Assembly (NCBI GenBank): GCA_937858165.1
Contig: CALLZA010000532.1
Span: 1-9,140 of the forward strand
Length of the DNA: 9,140 nt
Direction: 5' to 3'
From: an uncultured Ardenticatenia bacterium
GTDB lineage: Bacteria > Chloroflexota > Anaerolineae > Promineifilales > Promineifilaceae
Of this stretch, positions 6,711 to 9,140 are shown piece after piece. The notes beneath the pieces are model-generated. The model ran no database searches and was not told the DNA's origin. It saw nothing but the letters and a program-made list of their open reading frames with translations. Both the position numbers and the translations under genes were made by a program. How positions within the stretch are numbered: position 1 is the stretch's first letter; each line of letters starts with the position of its first letter.

Positions 6711-7181
6711 ATGTCACAGGCAATGAAAGACGCCGTCAAAAAGAAGTTGACCACCGTGCGCGAGGAGACAGTGCGCGTGTTGAACGGGTTGACCGAAGAA
6801 CAGTGGCAGGCGCCGGTCTACAGCGACGAAGGGGCCGAATGGCGCGTCATCGACGTCGTGCGCCACGTGGCCGACTCGGAGCGGGGCATGACGGCGCTGA
6901 TGGCCCAGGTGCAGGCCGGCGGCGAGGGCGTGCCGGCCGACTTCGACCTGACGCGCTGGAACCGCCGCGTCGTGGCCAAGCTCCAGGACAAAGGCCCGGC
7001 CGACCTGCTGGCCGGCATGAGCGCCAACCGCGAGGCCCTCTTCGCCTTCATCGACACCCTGGCCGACGACGACTGGGCCAAGCAGGGCCGCCACGCCAGC
7101 GGTCACATCCTCTCAATCGAGCAGGTGTGCCGCCTGATCGCCAACCACGAACGCAGCCACATCGCGGAAATTAGGGGCTAG
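6711..7181 (+). CDS. DinB/YfiT-like four-helix metal-binding protein
   Basis: A 156-residue helical protein with the histidine triad of the DinB/YfiT superfamily: H52 in VVRHVADSERG, then H146 and H150 in IANHERSHIAEIRG at the C-terminus, which together would bind one divalent metal. TVREETVRVLNGLTEEQW near the N-terminus is the usual first-helix pattern. Superfamily members include thiol-dependent transferases (bacillithiol, mycothiol or glutathione dependent) and many proteins of unknown activity; no specific thiol partner can be assigned here. It probably has its own expression signals or is a loosely coupled distal gene, since 72 bases and an inverted repeat separate it from the phosphoesterase. 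It converges on the PhyH-family gene, with a large palindrome between the two stops. Cytosolic. Confidence 0.85.
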   Translation: MSQAMKDAVKKKLTTVREETVRVLNGLTEEQWQAPVYSDEGAEWRVIDVVRHVADSERGMTALMAQVQAGGEGVPADFDLTRWNRRVVAKLQDKGPADLLAGMSANREALFAFIDTLADDDWAKQGRHASGHILSIEQVCRLIANHERSHIAEIRG

Positions 7182-7184
7182 ATT

Positions 7185-7238
7185 CCAGGGGCCAGGTTCC
7201 AGGAGAAGAACCTTCTTCCCCTGGAACCTGGCCCCTGG
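7185..7238. terminator. 54-base near-perfect palindrome between convergent genes (possible bidirectional terminator or dispersed repeat)
   Basis: CCAGGGGCCAGGTTCCAGG (7185-7203) and its exact reverse complement (7220-7238) form a 19-bp perfect stem. After one A/C mismatch the pairing continues inward with GAAGAA/TTCTTC around a CC centre. The arms are built from CCAGG/CCTGG words, and the right side continues with CCCTGG. It fills most of the 67 bases between the DinB-like stop and the PhyH stop. A hairpin this strong should halt or protect transcripts from both sides, but neither strand has a T-tract, so it is not a textbook intrinsic terminator and could be a REP-like dispersed element. Confidence 0.6.
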
Positions 7239-7248
7239 CCCTGGACAC

Positions 7249-8193
7249 CTACATCTTGACCGGCGTGTCCCGCCGCCTATTGTACAGGCTCTTGACGATC
7301 CCCGACGGAACCCACGCCCCTTCGACGAAGTCGAAGGTCGGCGTCTGCTCCGGGTAGAGGTCGTGCTCGCGCAGCAGGTGGGCGAAGTCGGGGTCGATAT
7401 CGCCGTAGCCCAACTCGGAACGCACGTTGCGGTAGTAGTTATAGTGGTTGAAGAAGTGCTTGTTCTCGACACCATAGGCGACGAAGACGGAGTACTTCGG
7501 GCCGGTGATGTAGCTGCCGGAGTGGATGGTGCGCGGGTCGAAGATGACACAGTCGCCCGGCTCGGTCGGAATCCAGTCGGCGTTGGAGATGGCCATCTGG
7601 ATCTTCGGCGAAAGGTAGTTGGCCGCGCCCAGCCACTTCAGCCAGCGCTCCTTGCGTTTGGTCGAGCCAGACACCGGCCCCGTGGGCGGCTTATGGCTGC
7701 CGGGGATGAACCCCAGGCGCGAATTGCTCTCGGCGAACGTTTGCAGATAGATGCCGCAGCGCACCAGCTTGTACGGCTCCTGCGACTCGTCCCAATCCGG
7801 CCCGACGCCGAACTCGCGGTTGACGCTGTCGCGGTGCCAGGAGATGGCCGAGAAGCCAACGTGGATGTCGTTGTGCTGCAAGAAGCGCACATTGGGGTCG
7901 ACGATGTTGCGGACGATATTGACCAGCCGCTCGTTGGTGACCACCGGCCAGAAGTCGCGCGACTTGACGACGCCGTCGGGCAGCGTCCACGACGAGCCGC
8001 CGGAGCCACGGCCCGTGCCCTTCCACGCCTCGCCCCCCTGCATCATACCCGAGCGGGTGATGCCGGAGACGGCTTCCATGCGGCTGATGTAATAGTCGAC
8101 CTCGTCGGGGGTCAATAGCCCGCGCACGATGGTGTACCCCTGGGTGTCGATCTCGCGCCGCATCTGTTGATAGTCCATCCTAGCTGCCTCCAT
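7249..8193 (-). CDS. Phytanoyl-CoA dioxygenase (PhyH) family Fe(II)/2-oxoglutarate oxygenase
   Basis: A 314-residue protein with PhyH architecture. The iron triad is H120 and D122 (ISWHRDS) with H224 (RTIHSGS). RLGFIPGSHKPP (159-170) and GDCVIFDPRTIHSGS (213-227) are typical core strands of the double-stranded beta-helix. K233, nine residues after H224, stands where PhyH/EctD relatives usually have the arginine that binds 2-oxoglutarate. The N-terminus (TQGYTIVRGLLTPDEVDYY, 18-35) is the usual PhyH opening. Two starts are possible: ATG 8193 with AAGGAG 7 nt upstream, or ATG 8178 (MDYQQM) with GGAGG 8 nt upstream. The first is given, but the second fits the family about as well. The family hydroxylates, and in some members halogenates, small molecules such as fatty acyl-CoAs or ectoine; the substrate here is unknown. 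It is a single gene, convergent with the DinB-like gene and divergent from the lipoprotein gene. Confidence 0.88.
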   Translation of the reverse strand: MEAARMDYQQMRREIDTQGYTIVRGLLTPDEVDYYISRMEAVSGITRSGMMQGGEAWKGTGRGSGGSSWTLPDGVVKSRDFWPVVTNERLVNIVRNIVDPNVRFLQHNDIHVGFSAISWHRDSVNREFGVGPDWDESQEPYKLVRCGIYLQTFAESNSRLGFIPGSHKPPTGPVSGSTKRKERWLKWLGAANYLSPKIQMAISNADWIPTEPGDCVIFDPRTIHSGSYITGPKYSVFVAYGVENKHFFNHYNYYRNVRSELGYGDIDPDFAHLLREHDLYPEQTPTFDFVEGAWVPSGIVKSLYNRRRDTPVKM

Positions 8194-8228
8194 AATCGCT
8201 CTCCTTCCTCGATTGGCTGTTAATCAGC

Positions 8229-8248
8229 CGCGAGCGACGGTGCTCGCG
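8229..8248 (-). other. GC-rich leader hairpin of the PhyH-family gene
   Basis: CGCGAGC and GCTCGCG form a perfect 7-bp stem around a 6-nt loop. It begins 36 bases upstream of ATG 8193, between the candidate -10 box (8257-8265) and the ribosome site (8201-8206), so it would be at the very 5' end of the transcript. It could be an operator or a 5' stabilising hairpin. Confidence 0.45.
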
Positions 8249-8256
8249 TCAAGGAG

Positions 8257-8265
8257 AGTGTAGCG
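8257..8265 (-). promoter_or_regulatory. Candidate -10 region for the PhyH-family gene
   Basis: The minus strand reads CGCTACACT, which resembles the TGCTATACT and AGCTATACT boxes elsewhere in the window. Initiation would fall near 8250, giving a leader of about 57 nt. The hexamer is only a moderate match and no clear -35 is seen. A TTGACG lies just downstream, but nothing resembling a -10 box is found at the right distance from it. Confidence 0.3.
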
Positions 8266-8292
8266 CGATGAAGCTGAAATGTCAGTGGTATT

Positions 8293-8300
8293 GGGGGGGG
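8293..8300 (+). repeat. Homopolymeric G8 tract upstream of the lipoprotein gene
   Basis: Eight consecutive G residues lie 95 bases before ATG 8396 and about 78 bases before the TATACT box. Such tracts can vary in length by slippage and can alter promoter spacing, but this one is well upstream of the apparent core promoter and outside any gene. Confidence 0.5.
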
Positions 8301-8309
8301 ATTTCGGGT

Positions 8310-8330
8310 TGGGCAAGGCAGCCTCGCCCA
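8310..8330. repeat. Short palindrome in the 8194-8395 divergent intergenic region
   Basis: TGGGCAAGGC (8310-8319) and GCCTCGCCCA (8321-8330) are reverse complements with one mismatch around a single A. It has no T-tract and lies upstream of both flanking genes, so it is more like a dispersed REP-type palindrome or operator than a terminator. Confidence 0.45.
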
Positions 8331-8378
8331 CCACAGGGATGTTAAGCGCCGCCTCATCCCATTGTCGGCGCAATCAGC

Positions 8379-8384
8379 TATACT
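8379..8384 (+). promoter_or_regulatory. -10 box of the lipoprotein gene, near-leaderless
   Basis: TATACT, preceded by AGC, sits 11 bases before ATG 8396. Initiation near 8391 would give a leader of about five bases with no room for a Shine-Dalgarno sequence; none is seen. The bases GCTATACT are identical to those before the methyltransferase gene (3944-3951). TTGTCG at 8362-8367 is too close to serve as a normal -35. Confidence 0.45.
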
Positions 8385-8395
8385 TGCGCCAACTT

Positions 8396-9140
8396 ATGCG
8401 TCGCCTTGTCTGTTTGCTTCTGCTGCTCTTGCCTCTGCTGGTGGCCTGCGGCCTGGGTGGTTCGCCCGCGCCCACGCCCTTCCCCACGGCCGCCGGCACG
8501 CCGTCGCCCACAGCCGGCGGCCCGGTGGCGCTGACCGTGGCTGAGCTGGCCGCCGCGCCCGGCCTCTACGTCGATACTGTCGTCCAGGTGAGCGGTCTCT
8601 TCCGCAAGCAGCCGCTGCTGGTCTGCGACGCCGAACCCCACCGCTCGCCCGCCGCATGGGGGCTGGCCGAGGAAGGGCTGCTGGCCCCGGCCGGCGGCTA
8701 TGACCAGCAGGTGCGCGGCCTGCTGCCCGAAGGGCTGCTGATGACCGTCGAAGGGCGGTGGCGGCGCTGGGAGGGGTTGGTCGGCTGTGGCAAGGCGGCC
8801 GTCACGCGCGAGGTGTGGTATCTGGACGTGGCCCGCATCCTCTCGCCCAGCCCGCTGGTGCAAGTGACCCTGACACCCGGCACGCCCGGCACGGCCGTGG
8901 CCGATTTACCGCCGACGGTCGAGAGCGAGGCCACAGTTGCGCCGACCGAAGACCCCGCGCTCTTCCCCACCCCCTTGACCGAAGCGGACGTCCCCACCGC
9001 GGAGTTCCCTACCAGCCCCGCCGAGGAGGTACCTCACGCCACCGACGAGCCGGTCGCCACCGCGCCACTCGCCCCAACCGCACACATCAAACAGCACCAC
9101 CGCGGCCACCGCCCCACGAACACAGCGCGGAGCACCCACC
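8396..9140 (+). CDS. Secreted lipoprotein with probable OB-like domain and Pro/Thr-rich tail (3' end cut off)
   Basis: The frame is open from ATG 8396 to the window end (248 codons). MRR followed by a leucine-rich segment and the lipobox LVAC (residues 15-18) marks a type II signal peptide with lipidation at C18. A Pro/Thr linker (about 22-43) leads to a compact domain (about 44-150) of alternating strands, including LYVDTVVQVSGLF and LLMTVEGRWRRWEG, which looks like an OB-fold but is not recognised as a named family. C77 and C131 could form a disulphide. From about 151 the chain is a Thr/Pro/Ala/Glu linker typical of Chloroflexota exported proteins. The last 19 or so residues (IKQHHRGHRP onwards) break this pattern, whereas the +1 frame from 9084 continues it (TSNSTTAATAP), so a one-base error near 9083 is likely. 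It is divergent from the PhyH gene. Function unknown; located outside the cytoplasmic membrane. Confidence 0.78.
   Translation, partial: MRRLVCLLLLLLPLLVACGLGGSPAPTPFPTAAGTPSPTAGGPVALTVAELAAAPGLYVDTVVQVSGLFRKQPLLVCDAEPHRSPAAWGLAEEGLLAPAGGYDQQVRGLLPEGLLMTVEGRWRRWEGLVGCGKAAVTREVWYLDVARILSPSPLVQVTLTPGTPGTAVADLPPTVESEATVAPTEDPALFPTPLTEADVPTAEFPTSPAEEVPHATDEPVATAPLAPTAHIKQHHRGHRPTNTARSTH

Noticed and set aside
7363..8118. 251-codon plus-strand open frame opposite the PhyH gene
   Set aside because: It is antisense shadow. The minus-strand product carries the full HxD...H motif and PhyH core strands.
8378..8863. 161-codon minus-strand frame opposite the lipoprotein gene
   Set aside because: It has no ribosome site or domain. 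The plus strand has a clear lipobox signal peptide and a TATACT box.

Overview
The window is GC-rich, densely coding bacterial DNA. The leaderless-looking promoters, the Pro/Thr-tailed lipoprotein, the very large secreted multidomain nuclease and the many intergenic palindromes suggest an Anaerolineae-like Chloroflexota. That taxonomic call is inference at moderate-to-low confidence; there is no rRNA or other marker gene. Both ends cut genes and look untidy (a Tn5-adapter-like 19-mer at 190-208, a probable frameshift near 9083), so this is probably a complete short-read metagenome contig.

Layout. (1) Positions 1-3577, minus strand: a secreted ExeM/NucH-type extracellular endonuclease of at least 1192 residues. 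It has a signal peptide, lamin-tail domain, Ig-like domain, OB-type region, endonuclease/exonuclease/phosphatase (EEP) domain, a second Ig-like domain and a repeat region cut by the window edge. (2) Positions 3578-3958: a 381-base divergent intergenic region with a leader hairpin and candidate promoter for the nuclease, a cluster of related palindromes and diverged repeats, and an extended -10 box placed for leaderless transcription to the right. (3) Positions 3959-6638: a tight plus-strand operon of four genes: SAM methyltransferase, PPP-type phosphatase, DUF1003 membrane protein and YfcE/MJ0936-type phosphoesterase. Two junctions are TGATG overlaps. (4) Positions 6711-7181: a DinB/YfiT-like metal-binding protein with its own strong ribosome binding site. 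(5) A nearly perfect 54-base palindrome separates it from (6) a convergent PhyH-family Fe(II)/2-oxoglutarate oxygenase at 7249-8193, minus strand. (7) Positions 8194-8395: a divergent intergenic region with a leader hairpin, a G8 tract, another palindrome and a TATACT box. (8) Positions 8396-9140, plus strand: a lipoprotein with a probable OB-like domain and a Pro/Thr tail, cut by the right edge.

How the genes work together. The secreted nuclease probably degrades extracellular DNA for phosphate or nucleotide scavenging or biofilm turnover. The 3959-6638 genes look co-transcribed and combine a methyltransferase, two unrelated metallophosphatase families and a two-helix membrane protein. A shared pathway cannot be named from sequence. 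I see no CRISPR array, tRNA, rRNA, transposase or phage gene, and no convincing defence system. The most unusual material is in the intergenic palindromes, the promoter architecture and the contig-end artefact.
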